From Lachnospiraceae bacterium (GTDB lineage: Bacteria; Bacillota; Clostridia; Lachnospirales; Lachnospiraceae), in assembly GCA_910574965.1 (NCBI GenBank), contig CAJTDB010000014.1, positions 1 to 64,000 on the forward strand: DNA of 64,000 nucleotides, in the 5' to 3' direction. Both the position numbers and the translations under genes were made by a program. Shown piece by piece: positions 25,172 through 35,021 of the stretch. Positions within the stretch are counted from its first letter, which is position 1; the number at the start of each line of letters is the position of its first letter. Below the pieces are notes generated by a model. That model worked only from the letters and a program-made list of their open reading frames with translations, made no database searches and was not told the origin of the DNA.

Positions 25172-26029
25172 TCATTTATGCGACGGGGAACTCTGCCGGT
25201 CCAGAACGCAGCCCATAGCGCTGCGGGCTTTTCTCAGATCCTCTCTCCAGTTTTCACTGCCCAGATACCAGAATTCTGTTACATACCGCCTTACTCCCAT
25301 CTCCCAGGCAGTCCTGACTGCGCTTTCAAAGTCCACATGTCCTTCTCCGTACATCATATCACGGAATTTGCCTGGTGCAGTTTCCTTCAGATGCAAGGCT
25401 GCCACATATCCCCTTCCGCTTTTCAGATCTTCCAGTACATCTTTCCCGTCAGCAAGTGCGGCATTGGTAATGTTTCCAATATCCGGATATACCTGCATAT
25501 AAGGGGAGGCAATTTTACGGACATAATTCATGGCCTTTTCCACTGTATTCATAAACGGTGTTTCCATTGTTTCAAAGGCCAGCATAATTCCCCGTCTTGC
25601 TGCTGTCTCTGCTGCCCTTTCCAGATTGTGCAGAAATCTCTCAGCCGTCTCTTTTGACCCCTCCTCATAATAGACATCATATCCAGCCAGCATAATAATG
25701 CGTATTCCCAGATCATCTGCCAGACAGATGGCATCCTCCATAATTTCCATGCTCCGCCTTTCCGTATCCGGATTACAGCTTCCCATAGGATACTTTCTAT
25801 GCCCGCTAAGGCACATAGAACGAATGGGCATTTGGGTTTCATACATATCGCGGCAAAGATTCTGCCGCTCCTTTTGGCTCATTTTCAGACGTCCCAGTTT
25901 CTCCTCTGTTTCATCAATGCTGATTTCCAGAAAATCATAGCCCGCCTCTTTGGCTGCTTCTAATTTTTCTCTCCAGCTCAGGTCGTTGGGAACCGCCTTT
26001 TCATACATGCCAAGTGTATATGTTTTCAT
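25172..26029 (-). CDS. UlaE/SgbU-like L-ribulose/L-xylulose-5-phosphate 3-epimerase
   Basis: The 285-residue protein resembles E. coli UlaE along its length: LGMYEKAVPNDLSWREKLEA, YDFLEISIDETEEKLGRL, SMCLSGHRKYPMGS, IIMLAGYDVYYEEGSKET and VYPDIGNITN. The fold is an AP-endonuclease-type TIM barrel, with glutamates in AFETME and TEFWY as likely metal/catalytic residues. It would interconvert L-xylulose-5-phosphate and L-ribulose-5-phosphate. It is the last gene of the sugar operon, separated from the kinase by a terminator-like hairpin. Confidence 0.87.
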   Translation of the reverse strand: MKTYTLGMYEKAVPNDLSWREKLEAAKEAGYDFLEISIDETEEKLGRLKMSQKERQNLCRDMYETQMPIRSMCLSGHRKYPMGSCNPDTERRSMEIMEDAICLADDLGIRIIMLAGYDVYYEEGSKETAERFLHNLERAAETAARRGIMLAFETMETPFMNTVEKAMNYVRKIASPYMQVYPDIGNITNAALADGKDVLEDLKSGRGYVAALHLKETAPGKFRDMMYGEGHVDFESAVRTAWEMGVRRYVTEFWYLGSENWREDLRKARSAMGCVLDRQSSPSHK

Positions 26030-26076
26030 AAAATATCCTCCTTATTTTCTGCATACGGCAGCCGCTTTTGCGCGGG

Positions 26077-26121
26077 AAAAAATCGGAGGCAGGAACTGCC
26101 TGCTATACAGTTCCTGCCTCC
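26077..26121 (-). terminator. Terminator between sugar kinase and epimerase genes
   Basis: GGAGGCAGGAACTG (26085-26098) and CAGTTCCTGCCTCC (26108-26121) form a perfect 14-bp stem; on the minus strand GATTTTTT follows. It should reduce transcription into the epimerase gene, which starts about 50 bp further on. Confidence 0.85.
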
Positions 26122-26150
26122 AGGACATTCCGTTATAGGATGCCGTCACG

Positions 26151-27668
26151 CTACTGATTCTTGAAAAAACGCCAGGCACTGCCCAGACCTTCGATCACTC
26201 CCCGATAGGCCGCATATTTCTGCTCATAGATCTCTTTATACTCAGGTCTTGGCAGAACTCTGTCCGTAATCTTTACCGTCCGCTCTACTGCCTCCTGATA
26301 GTCCTTATAGATGCCTGCCGCAATACCTGCGGCCATAGCCGCTCCCTGAGCCCCAAGTTCTTTGTCAGATACCGTATCCACCGGAATCTGAAGCGCATCT
26401 GCAAATATCTGCACCCATACATGAGAGTTTGCCGCACCGCCGGAAAGACGTATGGACGCCGGAACCCCATGGTTTAAGAGCAGCTTTTTCACATGTGTCA
26501 GATGAGAAAATACAATTCCCTCATATACCGCGCGCAGCATATGCTTCTTGGTATGGTACGCCGTCAGTCCCACAAACGTCCCTTTTGCCAGCGGATCTTC
26601 ATTCGATCCATTCAGGAACGGAAGAAAAATCAGACTGTTGTCCTGAGGTTCTATGGATTCGATCCATTCATTCGTAATATCATAGATCGAACTTTTGTTC
26701 TCCTCCGCTTCCTTTTTCTCGTAATCCATCAAATTGCGGATAAACCATTCCATATTGCCGGCAGAGGTAGGACTGCTCTCTTCCACCAGATAATATCCGG
26801 GAATACAGAACATCGAGTTCAAAGCCACACTTCCATTGGTCACCGGGCTTCTGGCAATAAACTCATTGATGCTCCAGGTTCCTGCAATCATGCACATCTG
26901 TTCTTCATCTGCCAGACCGGACGCAATCCCGCAGGCGTCTACGTCAAACATGCCGGCCGCCACCGGAATCCCTTCCGGAAGTCCCGTCTCCAGGCTTGCC
27001 TTTTTTGTTACATGTCCGCAGACATCACAAGAATAGCGCAGCGGAGGAAGCTTTTCATATACTTCCCCAATACCAAACAGCTCCAAAAGCTCCCGGTCGT
27101 ATGCTCCGGTATTCAGGTTTACCAGATTTGCTCCTGTAAAATCCGTATATTCCGCATAAGCTTCTCCTGTCAGCATATATCGGATATAATCCTTCACCGC
27201 AAATATATAGCGCGTTTTTTGAAGAACTTCCGGTGCATGATCCTTCATCCAGGCAAGCAGCGCCACCGGCTGCATAACAAGAATTTCCTGATAAGTCTTC
27301 GGATATACTTTTTGATTCGTTCCATCCTTGTACCATTTTTCAATATATTCCCAGGCTCTGCTGTCTGTAGACAAGATACCGTTGTAAGCCGGCTTCCCGT
27401 CCTGATCTACCAGATACAGTCCCTTTCCATGACCGGAAAAGGATACACCTGCAATCTGTTTCGGATCGATCCCGCTCTTCGCGATGGCGTTACGGACAGC
27501 TTCGGCATTTACCTGCCAAAGCTGTTCCATATGCCGCTCCGTATAACCGGGCTTCGGTGTAATCGTAACCGTCCCAACGCTGGCAACAGAGATCTGGTTT
27601 CCGTCCTCGTCAAAAACCGCCGCCTTTGAAAAGGTTCCCCCGTTATCTATTCCAACCAGATATCTCAT
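26151..27668 (-). CDS. FGGY carbohydrate kinase, LyxK (L-xylulokinase)-like
   Basis: The 505-residue protein starts LVGIDNGGTFSKAAVFDEDG. It shares long blocks with E. coli LyxK/YiaP rather than with rhamnulokinase RhaB: TPKPGYTERHMEQLW, GVSFSGHGKGLYLVDQDGKP, ILSTDSRAWEYIEKW, SSPTSAGNMEWFIRN and FLPFLNGSNEDP. The C-terminal ATP-binding part has IRLSGGAANSHVWVQIFAD. It probably phosphorylates L-xylulose or a close ketose. It follows the ABC-transporter genes in the operon. Confidence 0.85.
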   Translation of the reverse strand: MRYLVGIDNGGTFSKAAVFDEDGNQISVASVGTVTITPKPGYTERHMEQLWQVNAEAVRNAIAKSGIDPKQIAGVSFSGHGKGLYLVDQDGKPAYNGILSTDSRAWEYIEKWYKDGTNQKVYPKTYQEILVMQPVALLAWMKDHAPEVLQKTRYIFAVKDYIRYMLTGEAYAEYTDFTGANLVNLNTGAYDRELLELFGIGEVYEKLPPLRYSCDVCGHVTKKASLETGLPEGIPVAAGMFDVDACGIASGLADEEQMCMIAGTWSINEFIARSPVTNGSVALNSMFCIPGYYLVEESSPTSAGNMEWFIRNLMDYEKKEAEENKSSIYDITNEWIESIEPQDNSLIFLPFLNGSNEDPLAKGTFVGLTAYHTKKHMLRAVYEGIVFSHLTHVKKLLLNHGVPASIRLSGGAANSHVWVQIFADALQIPVDTVSDKELGAQGAAMAAGIAAGIYKDYQEAVERTVKITDRVLPRPEYKEIYEQKYAAYRGVIEGLGSAWRFFKNQ

Positions 27669-27694
27669 TTAAGAAACTCCTTTATCTGTCCGGC

Positions 27695-28921
27695 TTATTC
27701 TTTCCATGCACTGATACTGTCCAAAGTAAATGTAGCCGGATCGCCAAGAATGATCTCTGTACCATTGATCTTATGTCCCTCTTCCGGATAGGTTGATACA
27801 CCTTCTACCTGTGTCGTTCCGGAAAGCGTAGATACATAAGTATCTCCGGAAATCTCTCCCTTAGCCGCTGCTACAGCCGCCTCTACTGCCAGATAGCCAA
27901 GATCATATGCCTGCCACAAAATTACTTCCGTCATAATGCCGTCCGTCAGATAAGATTCACAGGACGCCGGAACTGCAATTCCGTTAAAAATACAGGTTTC
28001 CTGCATATTCAGGTCTTTGATCGTCTGGGCACAAGTATCTATTACGTTCGTTGTAAGAGAAACTAACGCATTGATCTCCGGATGAGCTGCAACTACACCA
28101 GGAATAATATCATTACCGGAACCGTCACCTGCATAGATAATATCAGAATCCGGATTCACTTTAACATCAAGGCATGCATATGCATCGTTTACCGTAAAAG
28201 TTTTGGATTTCGTATTCTCCTTGCAGGCATCAAAGTCAATGGATACTCCGTCTGCTGCATACTGAATCTCATAATCACTGAAATATACTTTCTTGATGTA
28301 CTCAATCCAGGTATTCTGGTTCGGTGTTGTCGGATTCGTAGATACCAGATATACAACTGCCGGACTCTCTTTGGAGAACTTCTCTCCCAGATTCTTCACC
28401 AGATCATCCAGGCATGCAACTGCAATACCTTCCGGATCCGCCTGATTCACAAACCAGTTTCTTGCCTCCGGGCCCGGATCGGAATCAAAGCCTACCACTG
28501 CGATTCCTTTGCTCATGGCTGCCTGAAGGGCTGCGTCCGTACTGTCCGCATCCAGTGCCGCGAAAGCAATGGCATCCGCACCTGACTGCGTAGCCGTCTC
28601 TACATAAGTCGCCTGATTCGATGCTGTATTCGATCCTGCCGGATCTCCGTACATTTTCAGTTCTACTCCAAGAGTATCCGCCGCGCTCTGCGCACCGCTT
28701 TCTACTGCCTGCCAGAACGCCTCATTTCTCTCCTTCGGAATATAGGCGACCACCATTTTATCGCCGGATGCTCCATCAGGAGTTTCTGTGCCAGTCTCCG
28801 ATCCGGAAGTTTCCCCGGACCCTGTTGCTGCAGGAGCAGAACCCTGATTAGAGCCGCATGCCGCCAGGGATAAAGCCATAGCTGCCGCTAATGCAAGTGC
28901 TGTTACTTTTTTTAACTTCAT
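27695..28921 (-). CDS. Sugar ABC transporter substrate-binding lipoprotein (RhaS/LsrB-like)
   Basis: The 408-residue protein has a lipobox (ALSLAACGSNQG, cysteine 22), a low-complexity S/T/G linker, and a periplasmic-binding-protein type I fold (VVAYIPKERNEAFWQAVESG, then AIAFAALDADSTDAALQAA and VVGFDSDPGPEARNWFVNQA). It resembles the rhamnose/autoinducer-2 group of binding proteins. The ligand is inferred from the operon (L-lyxose, L-rhamnose or a related sugar). A 217-bp gap separates it from the permeases; I see no clear gene there. Confidence 0.88.
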   Translation of the reverse strand: MKLKKVTALALAAAMALSLAACGSNQGSAPAATGSGETSGSETGTETPDGASGDKMVVAYIPKERNEAFWQAVESGAQSAADTLGVELKMYGDPAGSNTASNQATYVETATQSGADAIAFAALDADSTDAALQAAMSKGIAVVGFDSDPGPEARNWFVNQADPEGIAVACLDDLVKNLGEKFSKESPAVVYLVSTNPTTPNQNTWIEYIKKVYFSDYEIQYAADGVSIDFDACKENTKSKTFTVNDAYACLDVKVNPDSDIIYAGDGSGNDIIPGVVAAHPEINALVSLTTNVIDTCAQTIKDLNMQETCIFNGIAVPASCESYLTDGIMTEVILWQAYDLGYLAVEAAVAAAKGEISGDTYVSTLSGTTQVEGVSTYPEEGHKINGTEIILGDPATFTLDSISAWKE

Positions 28922-29138
28922 ATAAAATTCCTCCTTATTTTATCTGATCCACCCATATATGCCAAAGTCTTTGTTTTCTTCCTGTCAGTACATAGACAGC
29001 AAACTTTACTGTTCCAGCAGAAGATGTATACAAATATCCGGACGTCCAATTCTCCTGCCGAAAATATTAAGCGCTTTTCTATTTAACTGTACGCTGTTTC
29101 AAAATCTCTGACATATAACGGCTGAATTGATCACTGTA

Positions 29139-30119
29139 TTATTCGTCCATATTTTTAATTGCCATCTCACGGCTGACGATTTTCTTTTTCTTTTCAAGAT
29201 AAGCAAACATAATCAGAGAGGCAATCAGAACGCCGCCAAGTACAAAATTATAAATGTCGCCGCCAAGGCCCATAAGCGCCAGTCCTCTTTTCAGAACGCC
29301 CACAATCAGCGCTGCAAAAAGCGTGCCTGTAACGCCTCCGACGCCTCCCGCCGTGCTGGTGCCTCCAAGAACTACCAGGGCAATTACTTCGATATTCATG
29401 TTGACTGCCGTGGTCTGATTTACCTGCCAGCTTTTGCCCAGATACATCATAGCCGAAAGAGCACACACTACGCCCATAATCATATAGACAAAATATTTCA
29501 TCTTATTGGCATTCACGCCGGAATAATTGACTGCATGTTCATTATATCCAATGGCATGGACATAGCGCCCGAAGGTGGTCTTCTTGTCTAATATATAGAA
29601 AACCGCGAAAACAAGCAGGAGCACAATCAACTGTGTAGGTACAATTCCTATCGTTCCATAACCAAAATCCGTAATGGCATAGCCGGTGGAAAATGCATAG
29701 GATGTGCCGAAAAACCAGGTAATACTCTGAAAGATATACATGGTGCTCATAGTAATCAGCCATGGATTGATTTTCGTTCTGGCCGCAATCACTCCGTTGA
29801 CAGAACCGAATACGAATCCGGACAGCAGACATGCCGCCGCCGCAATCAGAAGATTATATCCCGTTGCCTGATAGACCACACTGAATACCATAGCAGAAGA
29901 AACCATCATAAAGCCGACTGACAGATCAATGCCGCTGGTAAGAATCACGAAGGTCATGGGCATGGCCATAATTCCCAGGTAAGCAATATCCGATGTGGTT
30001 CCCAAAATGACGGAAGGATTGAAGAAAATGCCTCCTGTCAGGATTCCAAACAATACAACCAGTGCAGCCAGAATCAAGAACATGATCAATTCATAAGATA
30101 TTTTCACTTTCCCTTTCAT
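29139..30119 (-). CDS. Sugar ABC transporter permease (second)
   Basis: The 326-residue protein has about nine hydrophobic segments and the BPD_transp_2 signature (TSGIDLSVGFMMVSSAMVFS, IALVVLGGTSTAGGVGGVTG). It pairs with the adjacent permease, overlapping its stop by 4 bp, to form the RhaP/RhaQ-type channel. Confidence 0.92.
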   Translation of the reverse strand: MKGKVKISYELIMFLILAALVVLFGILTGGIFFNPSVILGTTSDIAYLGIMAMPMTFVILTSGIDLSVGFMMVSSAMVFSVVYQATGYNLLIAAAACLLSGFVFGSVNGVIAARTKINPWLITMSTMYIFQSITWFFGTSYAFSTGYAITDFGYGTIGIVPTQLIVLLLVFAVFYILDKKTTFGRYVHAIGYNEHAVNYSGVNANKMKYFVYMIMGVVCALSAMMYLGKSWQVNQTTAVNMNIEVIALVVLGGTSTAGGVGGVTGTLFAALIVGVLKRGLALMGLGGDIYNFVLGGVLIASLIMFAYLEKKKKIVSREMAIKNMDE

Positions 30120-31093
30120 GACGCACCTCCCACGGTTTTCTTTCCTTTAAAAATCTTGATATCCGAAACCGTTGCATACACTGCAATCAGTACGATCAGA
30201 CCATAGCTTAAATATACATACTGATTCCCAAGGCCAAACAGCAGACATGCTCTTTGCAGCATGGCAATCAGAATACCTGCTACCAGGATGCCGATGGGTC
30301 TTCCGGTTCCGCCCATGATGCTGACACCTCCTACGACTGCTATTGGAAGGAAGTACATTTCCATACCAATCGTTCCGCTTGGAATCACCTGCGTTTTCGG
30401 AAGCCAGTACATCATAGCTGTCACGCCCAAAAGAGCGCCGGATGTCAGGAAAGTCAGAAACGTTACTTTATCCGCGTTGATGCCCGCCAGCTTTGCAGAC
30501 TCTTTATTTCCGCCTACTGCATAGACCTTCCGCCCGAAACGGGTATATTTCATAAACCAGCAGAAAAAGATCAGCAGCACAAGCGCAAAGAGCAGAATAA
30601 CCGGAAATACGCCGAAAAGTCTGGCTCCTCCCACATCCGAGATACTGGATGGAATATTAGATACCCACCCCGCATCCGGAAGAAGCGGGAACACGCCTAC
30701 ATGCAGTTTTACCATGGCCAATGATACAATCATAGACGGCACACGGAAGCGAACCGTAACAAAAGCAATGATTGCGGAATTTAACATTCCTACGCAGACA
30801 GCGATCAGAAGCACCGCCGGAATCGGAATGCCCATTTTCAGCGTCGTTCCGGTAACGAATCCGATCAGTCCAAGGACTGTACCCGAAGAGATATCGATCT
30901 CTCCCAGCATAATAACCATCATAAGAGCCAGCCCGCCCGCAATCAGATAGGCGAGATCTCTTAAGAAAATATACATACTTCCACTTAAGTTCGTTGTAAA
31001 GTAAAGCACGACAAACAGGATGGCAACAAAGATTGCCAGATATCCTTCTCTGGAAGTAAAGAATGCTGTAATTGGATTTTTTTGAGTTTTCAT
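30116..31093 (-). CDS. Sugar ABC transporter permease (first)
   Basis: The 325-residue BPD_transp_2 family protein shows MMVIMLGEIDISSGTVLGLI in the second/third membrane segments and VYAVGGNKESAKLAGINADK in the cytoplasmic loop. It follows the ATPase gene by 15 bp and overlaps the next permease. Confidence 0.92.
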   Translation of the reverse strand: MKTQKNPITAFFTSREGYLAIFVAILFVVLYFTTNLSGSMYIFLRDLAYLIAGGLALMMVIMLGEIDISSGTVLGLIGFVTGTTLKMGIPIPAVLLIAVCVGMLNSAIIAFVTVRFRVPSMIVSLAMVKLHVGVFPLLPDAGWVSNIPSSISDVGGARLFGVFPVILLFALVLLIFFCWFMKYTRFGRKVYAVGGNKESAKLAGINADKVTFLTFLTSGALLGVTAMMYWLPKTQVIPSGTIGMEMYFLPIAVVGGVSIMGGTGRPIGILVAGILIAMLQRACLLFGLGNQYVYLSYGLIVLIAVYATVSDIKIFKGKKTVGGAS

Positions 31094-31108
31094 TCTTCTC
31101 CCCCCTTG

Positions 31109-32605
31109 TTATAAAGCCATCTCAAGAACTTTCTCCTGTGAAAATTCTTCCCTGGTCAGTTCTCCTACTTTCGTTCCGGCTTTAATAACCATCAGCCGGT
31201 CACTCATGCCCAAAAGTTCAGGCATATCCGAGGAGATCATAATAATCGAAAGTCCTTCCTTGGCCAGATTACTGATGATTCTGTGAATCTCTGATTTGGC
31301 GCCTACATCCACACCGCGGGTAGGTTCATCCAGAATCAGCAGGCGGGGTTTTGCACAGAGCGCTTTTGCCACAAGTACCTTCTGCTGATTTCCTCCGGAA
31401 AGATTCTCCACAACAAATTCTCTGTTCGGAGCCTTCACGCGCAGTTTCTGCATATAATCGTCTACAATGTTCTCCTCTTCCTTAAAATCAATAAATCCGT
31501 TTTTTGATATCTTGTAAAGAATCGACATGGTCAGATTTTCCTTGATGGTCATGGGTACGCTGAGTCCGTATTTCTTACGGTCTTCCGAGATATAAACAAA
31601 TCCCGCGTCCACAGCTTCCCTGTATGCTTTTACATTCAGCGGCGATCCATAGAACTCCACATCCCCAGAATCCCTCTGCATCAGACCGCTTAAGCATTCT
31701 GCCATCTCCGTCCTTCCTGCTCCCGCAAGGCCGGCTACGCCAAAAATCTCTCCCTGTCTGACCTCAAAAGAAATATTTCTCAGTAATCCATCTTTGCAAA
31801 GATTTTTCACTTCCAGAATTGGTTTTCCAATCTCCACTTCTGCTTTGGGATACATTTCATTCATTTCCCGTCCGACCATCCACGCAATCAGTTCCTTTTC
31901 TGTTACTTCCCCGATAGCAGCAGTTCTGACAAAAGAACCATCGCGGATTACGGTTACACGATCTGCGATCTCAAAAATTTCCTCCATGCGGTGACTGATA
32001 TACATCATAGAAATTCCGCTCTCTTTCAGCCTCGCTATGGTCTGAAACAACGCCCGCACATCCTTACTGGTCAGCGCCGCGGTAGGCTCATCAAAGATCA
32101 AAATATTCGCATCATAGGTAAGAGCCTTGGCGATTTCGACCATCTGCTTTGCTGCCACCCCAAGATCATCCACTTTTGCATCAAAGGAAATCTCTTTATC
32201 GATGCCAAGGAACTCAAAGATCTGCTGTGCCTTCTCCTTCATCGCCCTGTAGTCGATATTGGGAATCACTCCAAAGACCTTTTTCACCGGTTCATGACCC
32301 ATAAAAATATTTTCCAATACGGTCAGATCCTTAAAGAGACTGGTTTCCTGAAAGATAATGGCAATCCCCTTTGCATAAGCATCATTGGGTTCCCTGATGG
32401 TGACTTTTTCGCCGTTCAGGTACATATTTCCGCTGTCCGCTTTATAAACTCCGGTAATTACCTTCATAAGCGTAGACTTTCCGGCTCCGTTTTCTCCGCA
32501 GACCGCATGCATCTCCCCTCTGGCAAGCTCAATCTGCATATGATCCAGCGCCTTTACACCTGGGAAACTTTTACAGATATCTTCCAGTTTTAAAATTATA
32601 TCCAT
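31109..32605 (-). CDS. Sugar ABC transporter ATPase with two nucleotide-binding domains
   Basis: The 498-residue protein has two fused ATPase domains. The first has Walker A GENGAGKST, the degenerate signature LGVAAKQMVEIAKAL and ILIFDEPTAAL. The second lacks a normal Walker A (GLAGAGRTE) but keeps the signature NLSGGNQQKVLVAKAL and LLILDEPTRGVDVGAKSEI. This is the standard RbsA/RhaT pattern of monosaccharide importers. It starts the transporter part of the operon. Confidence 0.94.
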   Translation of the reverse strand: MDIILKLEDICKSFPGVKALDHMQIELARGEMHAVCGENGAGKSTLMKVITGVYKADSGNMYLNGEKVTIREPNDAYAKGIAIIFQETSLFKDLTVLENIFMGHEPVKKVFGVIPNIDYRAMKEKAQQIFEFLGIDKEISFDAKVDDLGVAAKQMVEIAKALTYDANILIFDEPTAALTSKDVRALFQTIARLKESGISMMYISHRMEEIFEIADRVTVIRDGSFVRTAAIGEVTEKELIAWMVGREMNEMYPKAEVEIGKPILEVKNLCKDGLLRNISFEVRQGEIFGVAGLAGAGRTEMAECLSGLMQRDSGDVEFYGSPLNVKAYREAVDAGFVYISEDRKKYGLSVPMTIKENLTMSILYKISKNGFIDFKEEENIVDDYMQKLRVKAPNREFVVENLSGGNQQKVLVAKALCAKPRLLILDEPTRGVDVGAKSEIHRIISNLAKEGLSIIMISSDMPELLGMSDRLMVIKAGTKVGELTREEFSQEKVLEMAL

Positions 32606-32638
32606 AAGAATGCATCTCCTCCCCTCTCAGATACACGG

Positions 32639-33598
32639 TCAGAACATATAGTCTTCTTTGTCAAACCTGATATCAAAGGTTCCCGCCGCTTCTTTCAGGT
32701 TATCCGCCGTTTTCGCTCCATACAGAGGCACGCACGGGAATTCCTGCACCGTGAAGAATCCAAGCACGATCTGCGTAACCGTTGCGTTGTATTTCTCCTT
32801 CAGAGCTGCCAGGCGTCTGGCCATCTTCAGATTACCTTCCGTATAATACGGGCTGTTTTTTACTCCCTCTTCTCCTTTGCTGTCATAGATATGGAAGAAA
32901 CCGCTGCATACCCCCATATACGGCATTGCCAGATTTCCTCTGTTTTCTTTGTGATAAGCGTACATTTCACCATCAATGGCGCACATCGTATCGTCCGCCA
33001 GCGGGTTCATATACTTGCTTCCCAGATTTAAAAGCGCCTGGTTTGCCACAAAACTGCGGTATCCTTTCTCGCTGCAGTAACGATCGGCTGCTTTCATACG
33101 TTCTGTGGACCAGTTCGAACAGCCATAATAGCGGATCTTCCCCTGCTTCACAAAGTCTTCCATCACTTCTATTGTTTCTTCTACCGGAATCGCTGTGTCA
33201 TCCCTGTGATAAAAATACAGATCAATATAATCCGTCCGAAGTTTCCCCAGGGATTCATCCAAGTCCTTTACCATGTCTTCCCTGTGCATACGGCTGATAT
33301 GCGTATCCGGATTCTCCCCTGTCATATCCGGGTGTCCTCCCTTTGTGATCAGGATGATTTTATCCCGTTTTTTGCTTCTGGAAAGCCAGTCTCCGATCAC
33401 TCTCTCACTTCTTGCAATTTCCGGCGGCACCCAGTCCGAATACACATGAGCAGAATCGATCAGATTTCCTCCCAGTTCCAGAAATGATTCAAAAACACGG
33501 TCCGCATCCGCTCCGTCCCATAAGAGTCCTGCATCCACAGTTCCCAGTCCAAAAGGTGATACAGATAATTCTGTATTGGGGATTACGATATTTTTCAT
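32639..33598 (-). CDS. Aldo/keto reductase of the sugar operon
   Basis: The 319-residue protein has the AKR barrel: N-terminal PNTELSVSPFGLGTVDAG, the catalytic aspartate/tyrosine region NLIDSAHVYSDWVPPE, lysine in LITKGGH, and the NADP-loop VPLYGAKTADNLKEA. The substrate is unknown; a sugar, sugar lactone or aldehyde by-product is plausible. The ATG at 33598 follows AAAGGAGAGACAACA; the upstream frame extends into the isomerase gene. Confidence 0.88.
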   Translation of the reverse strand: MKNIVIPNTELSVSPFGLGTVDAGLLWDGADADRVFESFLELGGNLIDSAHVYSDWVPPEIARSERVIGDWLSRSKKRDKIILITKGGHPDMTGENPDTHISRMHREDMVKDLDESLGKLRTDYIDLYFYHRDDTAIPVEETIEVMEDFVKQGKIRYYGCSNWSTERMKAADRYCSEKGYRSFVANQALLNLGSKYMNPLADDTMCAIDGEMYAYHKENRGNLAMPYMGVCSGFFHIYDSKGEEGVKNSPYYTEGNLKMARRLAALKEKYNATVTQIVLGFFTVQEFPCVPLYGAKTADNLKEAAGTFDIRFDKEDYMF

Positions 33599-33627
33599 TG
33601 TTGTCTCTCCTTTCTGCTGTCTCTGTT

Positions 33628-34854
33628 CTAGTTGTATTGATCCAGCCAGTTGCTGCCTGCTACGCCTTCCATCTCGCAGAACATATCCCATACAAGGCCG
33701 AACGGCATGGACTTCATCTCTTCGCTGAGCGTCAGTCTCCTGGTCAGATTGCCTTCATGCTCCACGCGGATCAGTTCCTCTGACGGCTCCAGAAGCGCCA
33801 GCATCAACGCCTTTCTTGCATTCCTTGCTCCAAGAGCAGTTGCAGCGATACGATTGATGCTTGCATCAAAGTAGTCCAGTCCAATATGTACACGATCCAG
33901 TGCATTGTAGCGCACAATCTCCTGCATGATGGCTTTTGTCTCATCATCCAGCATAACTACATGATCGCTGTCCCACCTCACCGGACGGCTCACATGAAGC
34001 ATCAGTTCCTTTCCAAACACCAAATAAGAAGAGATTTTTGCCGAAACCTGTTCCGTCGGATGGAAATGTCCTGCATCCATACAAACGATACAATTATCAT
34101 GAGTCATGGCATAATTGGTATAAAATTCATGAGAACCCGGCACATAACTTTCGCTTCCCAGACCAAAAAGCTTGCTCTCCACCGAATCAACATTATAGTT
34201 TCTGTCCAGCGGCGCTGCAAAGATCTGATCCAGAGAATCTTTCAGAAGAGTTCTAGGCCCTACCTTGTCAATGGTATGATCTTTGTAGCCGTCACCGATC
34301 CAGTGATTGGTAACGCAGACCTGCCCCAGTTCTTTTCCAAAGTAAGCACCAATCTCCCGGCTTTTCTTTCCGTGCTCAATCCAATACTGCCGAATGCCCT
34401 CATCTCTGCTGCAAAGTGTAAATCCAGATTCCGACATCGGATGTGAGAAGTACGTCGGGTTATAATCAAGACCGATATGCTTCTCCTTCGCATAATCAAC
34501 CCATCCTTTAAAATGTTCCGGACCAAGAGCATTGCGTTCCACATTCTTTCCTGTTTCGTCTCTGTAAACCGCATGAAGGGCCAGCTTCGTCGCACCTGGA
34601 ATCAGGCTTAATGCTTCATCCAGATTTTTCATATACTCTTCTCTGCTGCGCGGTTTCCCCGGAGCGTTGCCGAATGCCGCAATGCCCCCCGACAACACTG
34701 CCTCCGGATTCTCAAAACCCGTCAGATCATCGATCTGCCAGCAATGTACAGAAATAGGCGTTTCTTTCAGGACCTTTAATACCTGATCCGTATTCACACC
34801 TTTCTCTGCATACATTTCTTTTGCAATCTGGTAGTTTTGTTCAGTTCTGCTCAT
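33628..34854 (-). CDS. rhaA: L-rhamnose isomerase-family enzyme (RhaA)
   Basis: The 408-residue protein matches E. coli RhaA throughout: PISVHCWQIDDLTGFENPEA, GLDYNPTYFSHPMSESGFTL, VESKLFGLGSESYVPGSHEF, CMDAGHFHPTEQVSAKISS, LHVSRPVRWDSDHVVMLDDE and HIGLDYFDASINRIAATALG. The metal-binding aspartates and histidines are conserved. RhaA acts on L-rhamnose and also on L-lyxose. Its partners here (LyxK-like and UlaE-like) point to the L-lyxose/L-xylulose route. The ATG at 34854 follows AAGGAGG. Confidence 0.93.
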   Translation of the reverse strand: MSRTEQNYQIAKEMYAEKGVNTDQVLKVLKETPISVHCWQIDDLTGFENPEAVLSGGIAAFGNAPGKPRSREEYMKNLDEALSLIPGATKLALHAVYRDETGKNVERNALGPEHFKGWVDYAKEKHIGLDYNPTYFSHPMSESGFTLCSRDEGIRQYWIEHGKKSREIGAYFGKELGQVCVTNHWIGDGYKDHTIDKVGPRTLLKDSLDQIFAAPLDRNYNVDSVESKLFGLGSESYVPGSHEFYTNYAMTHDNCIVCMDAGHFHPTEQVSAKISSYLVFGKELMLHVSRPVRWDSDHVVMLDDETKAIMQEIVRYNALDRVHIGLDYFDASINRIAATALGARNARKALMLALLEPSEELIRVEHEGNLTRRLTLSEEMKSMPFGLVWDMFCEMEGVAGSNWLDQYN

Positions 34855-35021
34855 TTTAAGCCTCCTTATATTTTTGCTCACAGCTTCTGATAACTCTTTT
34901 GCTGCATTTATTAAAATCCTGGCCGGGGAATTTCCCGCAGTACCGGAATCTTACTCCGCTTTTTTCTACCATCTGCCGGCTTTTGCTGTCTGACGGGACG
35001 CTGCTCTGTCTTTTTGCCTTA

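Noticed and set aside
25172-34854. Plain L-rhamnose operon (rhaBAD)
   Set aside because: The kinase has LyxK-type blocks, the epimerase is UlaE-like, and no rhamnulose-1-phosphate aldolase is present; only the isomerase is rhamnose-like.
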